From: JBHIET01 sp046760785
GTDB lineage: Bacteria; Chloroflexota; Anaerolineae; B4-G1
Assembly: GCA_046760785.1 (NCBI GenBank)
Contig: JBHIET010000044.1
Location: 1-28,267 of the forward strand
DNA length: 28,267 nucleotides
Reading direction: 5' to 3'
The first letter of the stretch is position 1; every line of letters starts with the position of its first letter. This document shows positions 1 to 6,983 of the stretch, in pieces. Made by a program: the position numbers and the translations under genes. The notes under the pieces were generated by a model. That model was given only the letters and a program-made list of their open reading frames with translations. It was not told the origin of the DNA and made no database searches.

Positions 1-677
1 ATGATCTGTACAATCACTGTTACGATTTCCAGGGGTGCGAAAAACAGGCTAAGGCTTGGACAGCGGTCAATTCATCGGTACTCAAGACGCGTTCGCCTTT
101 CTTGGCCAGTTCCGGGGCCTGGCGATACAAGGAATTGATGTCTTCAACCTTCTCGTCGAACTGATCATCGGGGACTGGCGTCAGCCAACAGCGCACTTGG
201 TGCGGTTTGAGATCAGCATCTTTTTAAGAGCCTCGCCGCATGTCTGGGCGAGATTTGGTCAACGATGCCGCGTTTCAGGATTTCGTCCGCGATTTCGCGA
301 TTCGTCCAGTGGCTGATGGGCCGTTCTGAGTCCTCTGGGTCTTCGCAAGCCATCGCTGTGATCCGGCAGACTTGATCAGCTGTGATCCGCGCTGGCGCTC
401 CAGGGCGAGGTAAGTCTTCCAGACGTTCTTCAACGCTCAAATCGGCCAGAGGAATTGGTTGCAAGGCCAGCCAGCGGTTGCGCCACCTCCGGGCAGTAAT
501 GACGCCGATCTTAAGCTCTCTGGCAATCTGGGCATTGTTCTTGCCGTCAGCGGCTGCCAACACGATTCGTGCTCGTAGGGCTACTTGTTGAGGTGCAGTG
601 TGTCGATTGACCAGTTCCTCTAGTCCTTGACGTTCTTCGTCCGTCAGATGAATCTCGGCAGGCTTTGGGCCTGGCAT
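1..677 (-). pseudogene. IS630-family transposase fragment, frameshifted and open at left edge
   Basis: A reading frame from the ATG at 677 (preceded by GAGGTG, 5 bases upstream) to a stop at 213-215 encodes an N-terminal helix-turn-helix typical of IS630/Tc1-like transposases: TDEERQGLEELV, then ALRARIVLAAADG, then AQIARELKIGVITARRWRNRW. It ends at AARLLKRC, but the family sequence continues in another frame to the left (DADLKPHQVRCWL, later ERVLSTDELTAVQAL), so one frame change lies in the A-rich stretch near 215-225. That second frame stops around 20; a further shift would give PGNRNSDCTDH towards position 1. The DDE catalytic residues lie outside the window or are lost. The first shift could be a programmed frameshift of a live element, but two breaks make decay more likely. 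The longer upstream start at 857 has no family similarity and was not used. Confidence 0.75.
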
Positions 678-829
678 TTTGCTCACCTCTGCTTCATAGG
701 TATGTTGATCATACCACGCTATCCAAGCCCCCGACCGCTTTGGTGCTGGCAGTCGCAGCCTCCTCTCACGATTCCGTTGCCAACCCTGGCGTTCAGCACC
801 GCTATACTGAACTATGGCAGAACAATGGG

Positions 830-1084
830 TTACCTCCCGATGATTCGGTTGTAACAAATATTTGCACAGCCTCGTGTCGCACCCTCTTGATTGAGCTGAG
901 TGATCTTCGCGTAAAGCCCGTAGCTGTCAAGGTAGTACAGAGCATAGGCGCCACACCCTGTAAACCGGCTAGGAGGAGGCAGGTGATGCACAGGTGTGCT
1001 CTCGAAAAACCCGATAGCCTCCGCCACCACGCTGCGGAACTTGGGCGACTGAAAAGTATGCAATTCAACGTTCACTGAACTCAT
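830..1084 (-). pseudogene. Truncated Eco29kI-like (GIY-YIG) restriction endonuclease
   Basis: The frame starts at ATG 1084 with a strong ribosome site (GGAGGAGGTGA) and encodes 84 residues. Residues 1-62 resemble the N-terminus of Eco29kI-type endonucleases: VELHTFQSPKFRSVV, FFESTPVHHLPPPSRF and the GIY-YIG strand GCGAYALYYLDSYGLYAKI. The rest of the nuclease core (the region around IYVGKA and the catalytic Arg/His/Glu) is absent. After about residue 62 the sequence becomes unrelated and soon stops. An IS630-type element lies directly downstream, so the natural reading is that the gene was interrupted and the remainder lies left of the window or is gone. It follows the last gene of the threonine operon but is probably not part of it. 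Family identification is from memory of the motif pattern. The fragment cannot be an active nuclease. Confidence 0.55.
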
Positions 1085-1146
1085 TGCTTCTCACCTCCTC
1101 CTAATCCAGGCGCAAGCCCGTGATTGATCATAACCTGCAAACATCT

Positions 1147-1965
1147 CTACGGACATAACTCGGCGCTTTCCACTGGATTCCGCAGCACCCCGATCCCCTC
1201 CACCTCCACCTCGACCACATCGCCTGCCGCCAGCGGCCCGATGCCGGCCGGGGTGCCGGTCATGATCGCGTCGCCCGGCTCCAGCGTCATGATGGACGCG
1301 GCGTAGGCGATGAGTTGCGCCGGGGAGAAAGCCATCTCGCTGGTTCGTCCACACTGGCGGATTTCGCCGTTCACGCGGCAGATGACTTCCAGGTCCGCTA
1401 CTTCTCCCTCGCGCAACCCGGTCACCAGCCACGGCCCCAGCGGGCAGAAGGTGTCAAACCCCTTGGCCCGGGTCCACTGATTGTCGCGTCGCTGCAAGTC
1501 ACGGGCGGTGACGTCATTGCCGCAGGTCACGCCCAGCACATAGTCCCACGCCTTCTGCGGCGTCGCGTTCCGGCAGCGCCGCCCGATGACGACCGCCATC
1601 TCCGCCTCGTAATCCACCCGTTCCGACTGCGGCGGAAGGACGATAGGCATACCTGATCCGATCACGCTGCTGGGCGGTTTGAAGAACAGCAATGGCTCGG
1701 ACGGCGCCTCCATGCTGCTCTCGTCGGCGTGGGCGGGGTAGTTGAGGCCGACACAGATGATCTTGGTGGGCACGGTTGGGGCCAGCAGTCGGAGGCTGTC
1801 GAAGCGCCCGATCTCGGCACCGCGTTCCCAATCGGCGAAGGGCGATGTCCTGAGCTTGTCGAAGGGGGTGCCATCCAGTGCGTACACGCGCTCGTTTTCG
1901 ATCACTCCCCATCGCGGGTTGCCGTCCACAATCACCCGGACGAGGTGGGTATGATGTTGGCTCAT
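1147..1965 (-). CDS. Fumarylacetoacetate hydrolase (FAH) family enzyme
   Basis: The protein has 272 residues. Family landmarks are ICVGLNYPAHADES (about 70-83), the metal-binding acidic residues E120 and E122 in YEAEMAVVIG, D151 in CGNDVTARDLQ, and MTGTPAGIG near the C-terminus. Members hydrolyse or decarboxylate 2-oxo/acyl-pyruvate-type substrates with a divalent metal in the cytoplasm; the substrate here cannot be told from sequence. The start at 1965 has the site GAGAGGAG upstream. It lies 18 bp after threonine synthase and is the last intact gene of the T-box-led operon. Residues 35-41 (FDKLRTS) are encoded by a copy of the TCCTGAGCTTGTCGAAGG repeat found as an array in selB, so the N-terminal region has acquired an in-frame repeat insertion. 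Assignment to the family is firm; any more specific name would be a guess. Confidence 0.9.
   Translation of the reverse strand: MSQHHTHLVRVIVDGNPRWGVIENERVYALDGTPFDKLRTSPFADWERGAEIGRFDSLRLLAPTVPTKIICVGLNYPAHADESSMEAPSEPLLFFKPPSSVIGSGMPIVLPPQSERVDYEAEMAVVIGRRCRNATPQKAWDYVLGVTCGNDVTARDLQRRDNQWTRAKGFDTFCPLGPWLVTGLREGEVADLEVICRVNGEIRQCGRTSEMAFSPAQLIAYAASIMTLEPGDAIMTGTPAGIGPLAAGDVVEVEVEGIGVLRNPVESAELCP
1847..1867. repeat. Single copy of the TCCTGAGC/GTCGAAGG repeat inside a coding region
   Basis: The + strand reads GTCCTGAGCTTGTCGAAGGG here. It is nearly identical to the core of the tandem array at 24348-24450, differing mainly by one C less in GAGCC. It lies in frame in the FAH-family gene on the opposite strand and encodes FDKLRTS. 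Confidence 0.85.
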
Positions 1966-1983
1966 CTCTTGCTCTCCTCTCGC

Positions 1984-3312
1984 TCAATTGCCAATCGCCC
2001 GGTCAATCGCCTCACTCACCGCGTCGTAGCTGGCCGGCAGCTCCAACGGCGGGTTGGCGTGACGGGAGGTGACGGCCTCCAGTGTTTGCTCGTGGTAGCC
2101 CACCTTGAAGCCGGTGAATTTGAGGCCGTGGGCCGTCGAGATGACTACGACACGGTCGGATGGTTTGACCTCGCCGCACTCGATCAGCTTGAACAGTACC
2201 GCCAGCGCGACGCCGGTGTGCGGGCAGCAGTACATCCCGGTCCGGTCGGCGCGGGCGGCCGCGTTGGCCAGCTCGTCCTCGCTGACCTGTTCGACGATCC
2301 CGTCAAAGGCTCCTAACACCTTTACCGCCCGCTCGTAGCTGACCGGGTCACCGATCTGGATGGCGCTGGCCAGCGTTTTCTGTGCCTTTACCGGCCGGTA
2401 CTCCTCAAAGCCGGTCAGGTAGCTCAGGTAGAGCGGGTTGGCCCGCTCTGTCTGGGCGCAGGCGATGCGCGGCAGCCTGTCAATCAGGCCTAACTCCTTC
2501 ATCATCAGCAAGCCCTTGCCCAAGGCGCTGACGTTGCCCAGGTTGCCCACCGGGATGACGATCCAGTCCGGCACCTGCCAGTCGAACTGCTGGACGATCT
2601 CGATGCCCACCGTCTTTTGTCCCTCTATGCGCAGTGAGTTCATCGAGTTAGCCAGATAGATGGTCGGGTCATGGGTTATCTCCTGCACGATCCGCATGCA
2701 GCCATCGAAGTCGGTGTCGAGCGCCAACACCAGCGCGCCGTTGGCGAGGGGCTGGACCAGTTGCGCGGTGGAGACCTTGCCCCGAGGCAGCAGGATGACG
2801 GCCGGGATGCCGGCCGCGGCCGCGTAAGCTGCCAGCGCCGCCGAGGTATCGCCGGTGGAGGCGCAGGCCACCGCCCGAATTGGCTTCCCATCGGCGATCA
2901 TCTGCCGCACGACCGAGACGAGCACCGTCAGCCCCAGGTCCTTGAAGGAGCCGGTATGGGAGTTGCCGCACAGCTTAACCCACAGATCGGGCACGCCGAT
3001 CTCCTGCCCCAGCCGCTCCGCCCAGAAGCAGTTGGTGTGTCCCTCGTACATGGAAACGACATTCTCGTTGTCTATCATGGGGCAGACCCACTCCTTCTTG
3101 CCCCACACGCCGCTGCCGTAGGGCCACTCGTTCGACCGTACCCGCTGATCGAAGAGGCGCATCCAGGCAGCCGCGCTGCGGTTCTTCAGCGCTTCCAGAT
3201 CGTGCTCCACGTCCAATAAGCCGCCGCAATCCTCACAGTGGTAAACGACGTCATAGATGGAGTAGCGGCGACCGCAGCCCCGGATACACTCCAACCAACA
3301 GTTATAGGACAT
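1984..3312 (-). CDS. thrC: Threonine synthase
   Basis: The protein has 442 residues and converts O-phospho-L-homoserine to L-threonine in the cytoplasm with pyridoxal phosphate. The PLP lysine is K124 in HTGSFKDLG; the substrate and cofactor loops ACASTGDTSAALAAYAAAAG and PVGNLGNVSALGKG are present. An N-terminal zinc-ribbon-like segment (C9, C13, C26, C29) is typical of one bacterial/archaeal subgroup. The start at 3312 is supported by GGAGG 6 bases upstream. The ribosome site overlaps the end of the upstream HAD-like gene, whose stop is 3 bp away, so the two are probably translationally coupled. It belongs to the operon that begins with aspartate kinase and a Thr-type T-box, which fits a threonine supply unit. 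Homoserine dehydrogenase and homoserine kinase are not in the window. Confidence 0.95.
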   Translation of the reverse strand: MSYNCWLECIRGCGRRYSIYDVVYHCEDCGGLLDVEHDLEALKNRSAAAWMRLFDQRVRSNEWPYGSGVWGKKEWVCPMIDNENVVSMYEGHTNCFWAERLGQEIGVPDLWVKLCGNSHTGSFKDLGLTVLVSVVRQMIADGKPIRAVACASTGDTSAALAAYAAAAGIPAVILLPRGKVSTAQLVQPLANGALVLALDTDFDGCMRIVQEITHDPTIYLANSMNSLRIEGQKTVGIEIVQQFDWQVPDWIVIPVGNLGNVSALGKGLLMMKELGLIDRLPRIACAQTERANPLYLSYLTGFEEYRPVKAQKTLASAIQIGDPVSYERAVKVLGAFDGIVEQVSEDELANAAARADRTGMYCCPHTGVALAVLFKLIECGEVKPSDRVVVISTAHGLKFTGFKVGYHEQTLEAVTSRHANPPLELPASYDAVSEAIDRAIGN

Positions 3313-3315
3313 CGC

Positions 3316-4446
3316 TCAACCTCCTACTGCGTGGGTCTCCACCTGGTGGATGGCCCGATAGCCCTGGGCCGCCAGATCGTCTGTCGGGACCGAGGCTTCA
3401 TCCGGCTTGTCCGAGAGGCCGAAGAGCAACGCGCCTCGCCTCCACCAGTCCAGTGCCATCTCCCGCACCTCTTGGGTGATGACGATTTCCTCCTGCAACA
3501 ACTCCGCAGCCGGCCTGTCATCGCCCAGGTGGCCCATGCGCCCGATGGTGGTCTGATACTCGTTGTAGCGAAAGGGCTTGAAAGGGGTAGGATCGCCCTG
3601 CCTCACGAGGGCATAGACCTCGTTGTGGATGCGACGCAGGTCAGCAGGCAGTTCCGTAGCGTGGCCGTCCACCTCAGCGATGAACTGCTCGAAGGTCGTC
3701 AGTCGCCCGGCGCGCACCTGGGCCACCAGTGGCTCCAGCCGATACAAGCCGCTACCCACAATCAGGCAGATGTAAGCCAGGTAATCCTGGTTGTCGGCGG
3801 TGAAAGGGTGGAACTCGGACCGGTTGAGCTGATCATACGCGGCCTGAAAGCGCGCCGCATCGAAATCCGCCCCCAGCAGATCGCCGACGGTGCGGCGAAC
3901 CGCCTCCACCCGCGCCTGGTCAATGGCGTGATCGTTGCGCCCCCGTGCGCCCAGTGCTGTCTTGTCCAAATCAATAATGACCGCCGTCCGCTCGTTCAGT
4001 AGGAAGCCACGCTCGCGGCAGAAACGGTCGAAGTCGGAGAGCGCCGTCCAACGATTGGCCAGGTAGAGAGCTCCTTCCTCCTGCTCGACGACCTCCACGC
4101 GCGGGGGCTCGTCCCGGTCAGACCCGATGAAGGCCAGGCCGGGCCACCCTCCGGCACGGCAGATGTTGGCAAAGGCGGTGCCATCATTCATCCGCGTGTC
4201 ACCCACGTAGATCAATCGCTCGATAGGGGTGCCGGGTGCCTCCAGCGCCCGCGCCTGCTGCAGCAGGTAGGCCATCACGCGGGCATACGCCGGTTGGCTC
4301 TTGCGCGGGATGACGCCCTCTGGCAGCCCCAGGTGCTGGCGAACCTCTGTCAGCGGTGGGAGCCTCCTGTCAACCGGCACCAGGTTACGATAGACGACCA
4401 AGTCGCTCAGGAATTCATGAACGGATGTGCGGCCATAGCTTCTCAT
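3316..4446 (-). CDS. HAD-superfamily-like protein with motifs in circularly permuted order
   Basis: The protein has 376 residues. All four HAD phosphohydrolase motifs can be recognised but in the order III-IV-I-II. A lysine motif is RKSQPAYARVMAYLL (K49); an acidic motif is LIYVGDTRMNDG (D83, D88); the nucleophile-type motif is AVIIDLDKTALG (D159, D161); and a strand ending in serine is ALLFGLSDKPDEAS (S345). Ordinary HAD enzymes read I-II-III-IV. A helical region of roughly 180 residues between I and II would be the cap. It lies between the epimerase (41 bp upstream) and threonine synthase (3 bp downstream). A phosphatase in a threonine operon could act on a phosphorylated intermediate, but this is speculation. 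The alternative is an old fusion of two HAD pieces. No signal peptide or membrane segment is seen. Confidence 0.65.
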   Translation of the reverse strand: MRSYGRTSVHEFLSDLVVYRNLVPVDRRLPPLTEVRQHLGLPEGVIPRKSQPAYARVMAYLLQQARALEAPGTPIERLIYVGDTRMNDGTAFANICRAGGWPGLAFIGSDRDEPPRVEVVEQEEGALYLANRWTALSDFDRFCRERGFLLNERTAVIIDLDKTALGARGRNDHAIDQARVEAVRRTVGDLLGADFDAARFQAAYDQLNRSEFHPFTADNQDYLAYICLIVGSGLYRLEPLVAQVRAGRLTTFEQFIAEVDGHATELPADLRRIHNEVYALVRQGDPTPFKPFRYNEYQTTIGRMGHLGDDRPAAELLQEEIVITQEVREMALDWWRRGALLFGLSDKPDEASVPTDDLAAQGYRAIHQVETHAVGG

Positions 4447-4487
4447 TTCTCGCCTGTCTCAAGCAATCCAAATAGCGGCCTCTCGAA

Positions 4488-5315
4488 CTACAGATTGCCC
4501 GGATCGATCTTGCCGTGGATGTGTTGCCTGTACCATGCGACCTCCTTCTCCAGCCCTTCTCTTGCCGTCGTCTGCGGGTCGTACCCCAGCAATTGGCGTG
4601 CTTTACCGATGTCGGCGTGCGTCCTCAACTGGTCGCCCGACCGCCTGGGCTTGTGGGCGATCCGGGCCCGCCTGCCGATGATCTCCTCCACGATGCGGAT
4701 GCCCTCGCCCGTGGTGATGGAGACGTCGCTGCCGATGTTGAGTATCTCGCCCGCGCACCTGTCCCAGCGATCCAGCACGGCGACCAGCCTGTCGATGATG
4801 TCCCCGACGAAGGTATAGCTCCGCAGGTGGTGCTCGCTGCCCTCGAAGAGCGGGAACGGGCGGTCTTCGAGGATACAGCGGATCAGCTTGGGATACAGCT
4901 TTTCCGGGCGCTCGCGCGGGCCGTAGACGGAGAACAGCCGCAGCGAGCAGGCGGGGAAGCCCCGGTCGCGGGCGTAGGCCAGCACGAGCTGCTCCGCCGC
5001 CAGCTTGGTGACGCCGTAGTACGACGTTGGCTTGCATTCCGTCGTCTCGTCCCCGGTCGCGTCCGCCCCGTAGACCGACGAGGTCGAGATGTTGATGAAC
5101 CCGCGCAACGTGGGGGCCTGCTGCGCGGCCTGTGCCAGGCGGTACGTGGCGGTGATGTTGTTGCGCACGTACATCTCGAACGCGGTCGTGGCGGAGATGC
5201 CCGGCTGCGCGGCGGCGTGGTAGACGAACTCGACGCCCTCGGTGGCCGAGGCCAGGTCTTCCTCCGCCAGGTGGGAGCCGATAAAGCCCGCCACGCCTTT
5301 CACCAGGATGTTCAT
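4488..5315 (-). CDS. NAD-dependent epimerase/dehydratase, apparently lacking part of the Rossmann domain
   Basis: The protein has 275 residues and belongs to the extended short-chain dehydrogenase family acting on nucleotide sugars. Seen are the nucleotide loop GVAGFIGSHL (7-16), HAAAQPG, the STSSVYG strand, the catalytic YYGVTK, LRLFSVYGPRERP and the C-terminal RSYTFVGDI. Relatives have roughly 45-50 residues between GSHLxE and the strand leading to HLAAQPG, carrying the acidic residue that selects NAD and the second and third strands. Here GSHLAE passes straight to EDLASATEGVEFVYHAAAQPG, so this block seems deleted in frame around 5255-5270. The start at 5315 overlaps the aminotransferase stop as ATGA. 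The longer frame to 5573 merely overlaps the neighbouring gene in another frame. Without the missing segment cofactor binding is doubtful. Confidence 0.8.
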   Translation of the reverse strand: MNILVKGVAGFIGSHLAEEDLASATEGVEFVYHAAAQPGISATTAFEMYVRNNITATYRLAQAAQQAPTLRGFINISTSSVYGADATGDETTECKPTSYYGVTKLAAEQLVLAYARDRGFPACSLRLFSVYGPRERPEKLYPKLIRCILEDRPFPLFEGSEHHLRSYTFVGDIIDRLVAVLDRWDRCAGEILNIGSDVSITTGEGIRIVEEIIGRRARIAHKPRRSGDQLRTHADIGKARQLLGYDPQTTAREGLEKEVAWYRQHIHGKIDPGNL

Positions 5316-6328
5316 GAGGGAACGCCTTGCTTTTCCAGGCTCACCAGTTGCACGCAGATGGCCAGCAGCTCCGTCGCCAGCCGGATGTCCTCGACGGACG
5401 GGAAGGAGGGCGCGATGCGGATGTTGCGGTCGCGCGGGTCCTCGCGGTAAGGAAAAGTCGCCCCGGCCGGGGTCAGCTTGACGCCCGCTTGAGCGGCCAT
5501 ATCGACCACGGCCTGCGCGCATCCGTCCGGCGTGTTGAAGCTGATGAAATACCCACCGTTGGGCCGGCTCCACTCGGCGACGCGCTTATCCCCTAGCTCC
5601 GCATCCAGGATACTCTGCACGGCATCGAACTTGGGCTTGAGGATCGCCGCGTGCTTTTTCATGTGCGCCTCGATGCCCGCTATGTCCTTGAAGAACAGCA
5701 CGTGACGGAGCTGATTGAGCTTGTCCGGGCCGATGGTCTGGTAGAATAGCTGCTGTTTGACGAACGCGATGTTCTTCTTGCTCCCACCCATCATGGCCAG
5801 CCCCGCTCCGGCGAAAGAGATCTTGGAGGTGGAGCCGAAGAGAAAGACGCGGTCGGGGTTCCCCGCCCGCTTGCAGGCGGCGAGGACGTTGCTCAACCGG
5901 TCGGGCGTGTCGCTCAGGTGATGCACCGCGTAGGCGTTGTCCCAGAAGAGGCGAAAGTCCTTCGCCGCCGTCGGCATGTGCGCCAGCCGCTCCACCACCT
6001 CGTCGGAGAAGGCGACGCCGGTGGGGTTGCTGTACTTGGGCACGCACCACATGCCCTTGACGCATGCGTCCTCGGCGACGCTGGCCTCGACGGCGTCCAT
6101 ATCTGGGTCGTCGGCCCGCATCTCGATGGGGATCATCTCGATCCCCAGGTGCTGGCAGATGGAAAAAACGATGGTCAGCATCCCAGCCGAGAGATCCAAT
6201 TGTTTGGGGCAGGGCTTGCCGCGCGTCATGTCGATCTGCAGGTGCCGGGCCTGGAATGCCCGGTAGCGCGCCATCAGCGCCGCTCTGTGCTTTTCACGCT
6301 CGTTGGCATCGAGTGTCTTCAACTCCAT
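5312..6328 (-). CDS. Class I aminotransferase (aspartate aminotransferase-like), apparently lacking an internal block
   Basis: The protein has 338 residues, whereas this aminotransferase group (MTRGKPCPxQLDLS type) is usually about 420-430. Recognisable parts are MTRGKPCPKQLDLS (34-47), CVPKYSNPTGVAFS (95-108), WDNAYAVHHL, the PLP lysine K169 in GSTSKISFAGAG, TIGPDKLNQLRH and DRNIRIAPSFPS. After LDLSAGML the sequence jumps to FSICQHLGIEMIP. In relatives roughly 90 residues lie between, including the loop that holds the PLP phosphate. The reading frame is preserved, so the change is an in-frame deletion or an assembly collapse near 6165-6185. The start at 6328 has AAAGGAG upstream. Its stop overlaps the epimerase start. 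The full enzyme would exchange amino groups between amino acids and 2-oxoacids; this form may be inactive. Confidence 0.85.
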   Translation of the reverse strand: MELKTLDANEREKHRAALMARYRAFQARHLQIDMTRGKPCPKQLDLSAGMLTIVFSICQHLGIEMIPIEMRADDPDMDAVEASVAEDACVKGMWCVPKYSNPTGVAFSDEVVERLAHMPTAAKDFRLFWDNAYAVHHLSDTPDRLSNVLAACKRAGNPDRVFLFGSTSKISFAGAGLAMMGGSKKNIAFVKQQLFYQTIGPDKLNQLRHVLFFKDIAGIEAHMKKHAAILKPKFDAVQSILDAELGDKRVAEWSRPNGGYFISFNTPDGCAQAVVDMAAQAGVKLTPAGATFPYREDPRDRNIRIAPSFPSVEDIRLATELLAICVQLVSLEKQGVPS

Positions 6329-6352
6329 TGGCTTGCTCCTTTGTCTGATCTC

Positions 6353-6760
6353 TCAGCGTTCGGTGCCCACGACGTTTCCCTCGTCGTCGGTGATCAACAG
6401 CCCCTTGCTCGAATCCAGCAGGGTCAACCGGTTTCCCCACGGGTCTTCCACCACCGCGCAGCGCCCGATCCGGATGTCGAACGGCGGGACGACGACCCGG
6501 CCGCCGGCCTCCTCGAAGCGTGCGGCAGCGGCGTCCGCCGCATCGACCTCGAAGTCGATCTCCGGTGGCTGCGGTTCGCTGTGCAGCACGATCTCGGTGA
6601 CGTCGCCGGGCAGCCGCAGCCCCGCCTGTGCCTCGGTGCGCCAGATCAGCTCGTGGCCGAGCCTGTCACGGTAGAACGCCAGGCCCGCGTCGAGATCGGG
6701 CACGTACAGCCGCACGCAGTCAACCTTCTGGAACAGCGGTCGGCTCATCGACAGGCTCAT
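6353..6760 (-). CDS. VOC-superfamily (glyoxalase/bleomycin-resistance type) protein
   Basis: The protein has 135 residues with one vicinal-oxygen-chelate domain made of two beta-alpha-beta-beta-beta halves: VDCVRLYVPDLDAGLAFYRDRLGHEL in the first, and RFEEAGGRVVVPPFDI followed by CAVVEDPWGNRLTLLD in the second. Such domains bind a divalent metal and act as lyases, isomerases, dioxygenases or antibiotic-binding proteins. The substrate is unknown. The first ATG (6760) has no obvious ribosome site; an ATG four codons later (6748) is possible. It overlaps the end of the frameshifted membrane-protein gene upstream and lies 24 bp before the aminotransferase, so it is part of the operon. Unlike its neighbours it shows no sign of deletion. 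Confidence 0.85.
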   Translation of the reverse strand: MSLSMSRPLFQKVDCVRLYVPDLDAGLAFYRDRLGHELIWRTEAQAGLRLPGDVTEIVLHSEPQPPEIDFEVDAADAAAARFEEAGGRVVVPPFDIRIGRCAVVEDPWGNRLTLLDSSKGLLITDDEGNVVGTER

Positions 6761-6972
6761 CGGCGGGCGCGGGTTCCCGCTTCCCCTTGAGGAACAGCGA
6801 GATCGCGATCAGCAGCACGCCCAGCAGTCCCAGCACGCCGGCCTCGATGCCGATCCACGTCGCCAGCGTGCGCACGATGTATCGCCCCACGTCCAGCCCC
6901 AGCGCTATGGAACCGCAGGATCGCGCACATGGCGGCGATGAACCTGGCGATAAAGGTCAGCACTCGACGCAT
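6720..6972 (-). pseudogene. Small membrane protein gene broken by a frameshift
   Basis: The ATG at 6972 has a good site (AAGGAG, 6 bases upstream) and starts MRRVLTFIARFIAAMCAIL, the beginning of a hydrophobic or amphipathic helix. After about residue 20 this frame becomes arginine- and alanine-rich nonsense. The +1 frame continues with ALGLDVGRYIVRTLATWIG, a clear membrane segment (GVLGLLGVLLIAISLFL) and the polar tail KGKREPAPADEP, stopping at 6720-6722. Together they describe a protein of about 80 residues with at least one firm membrane helix, broken near 6905-6925. A short deletion rather than a single-base slip is possible because the join is abrupt. It lies 11 bp after the GNAT/HisRS-like gene and overlaps the VOC gene. 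The function is unknown. Confidence 0.55.
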
Positions 6973-6983
6973 CGTTTCTCCTT

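Noticed and set aside
1147..1965. Naming the FAH-family gene as an aromatic-acid catabolic isomerase/hydrolase
   Set aside because: Only the family can be read from the sequence; no neighbouring aromatic-degradation gene supports a specific substrate.
5316..5573. Upstream extension of the epimerase frame to 5573
   Set aside because: It overlaps the aminotransferase in another frame, has no Rossmann sequence, and the ATG at 5315 directly begins the nucleotide-binding loop.
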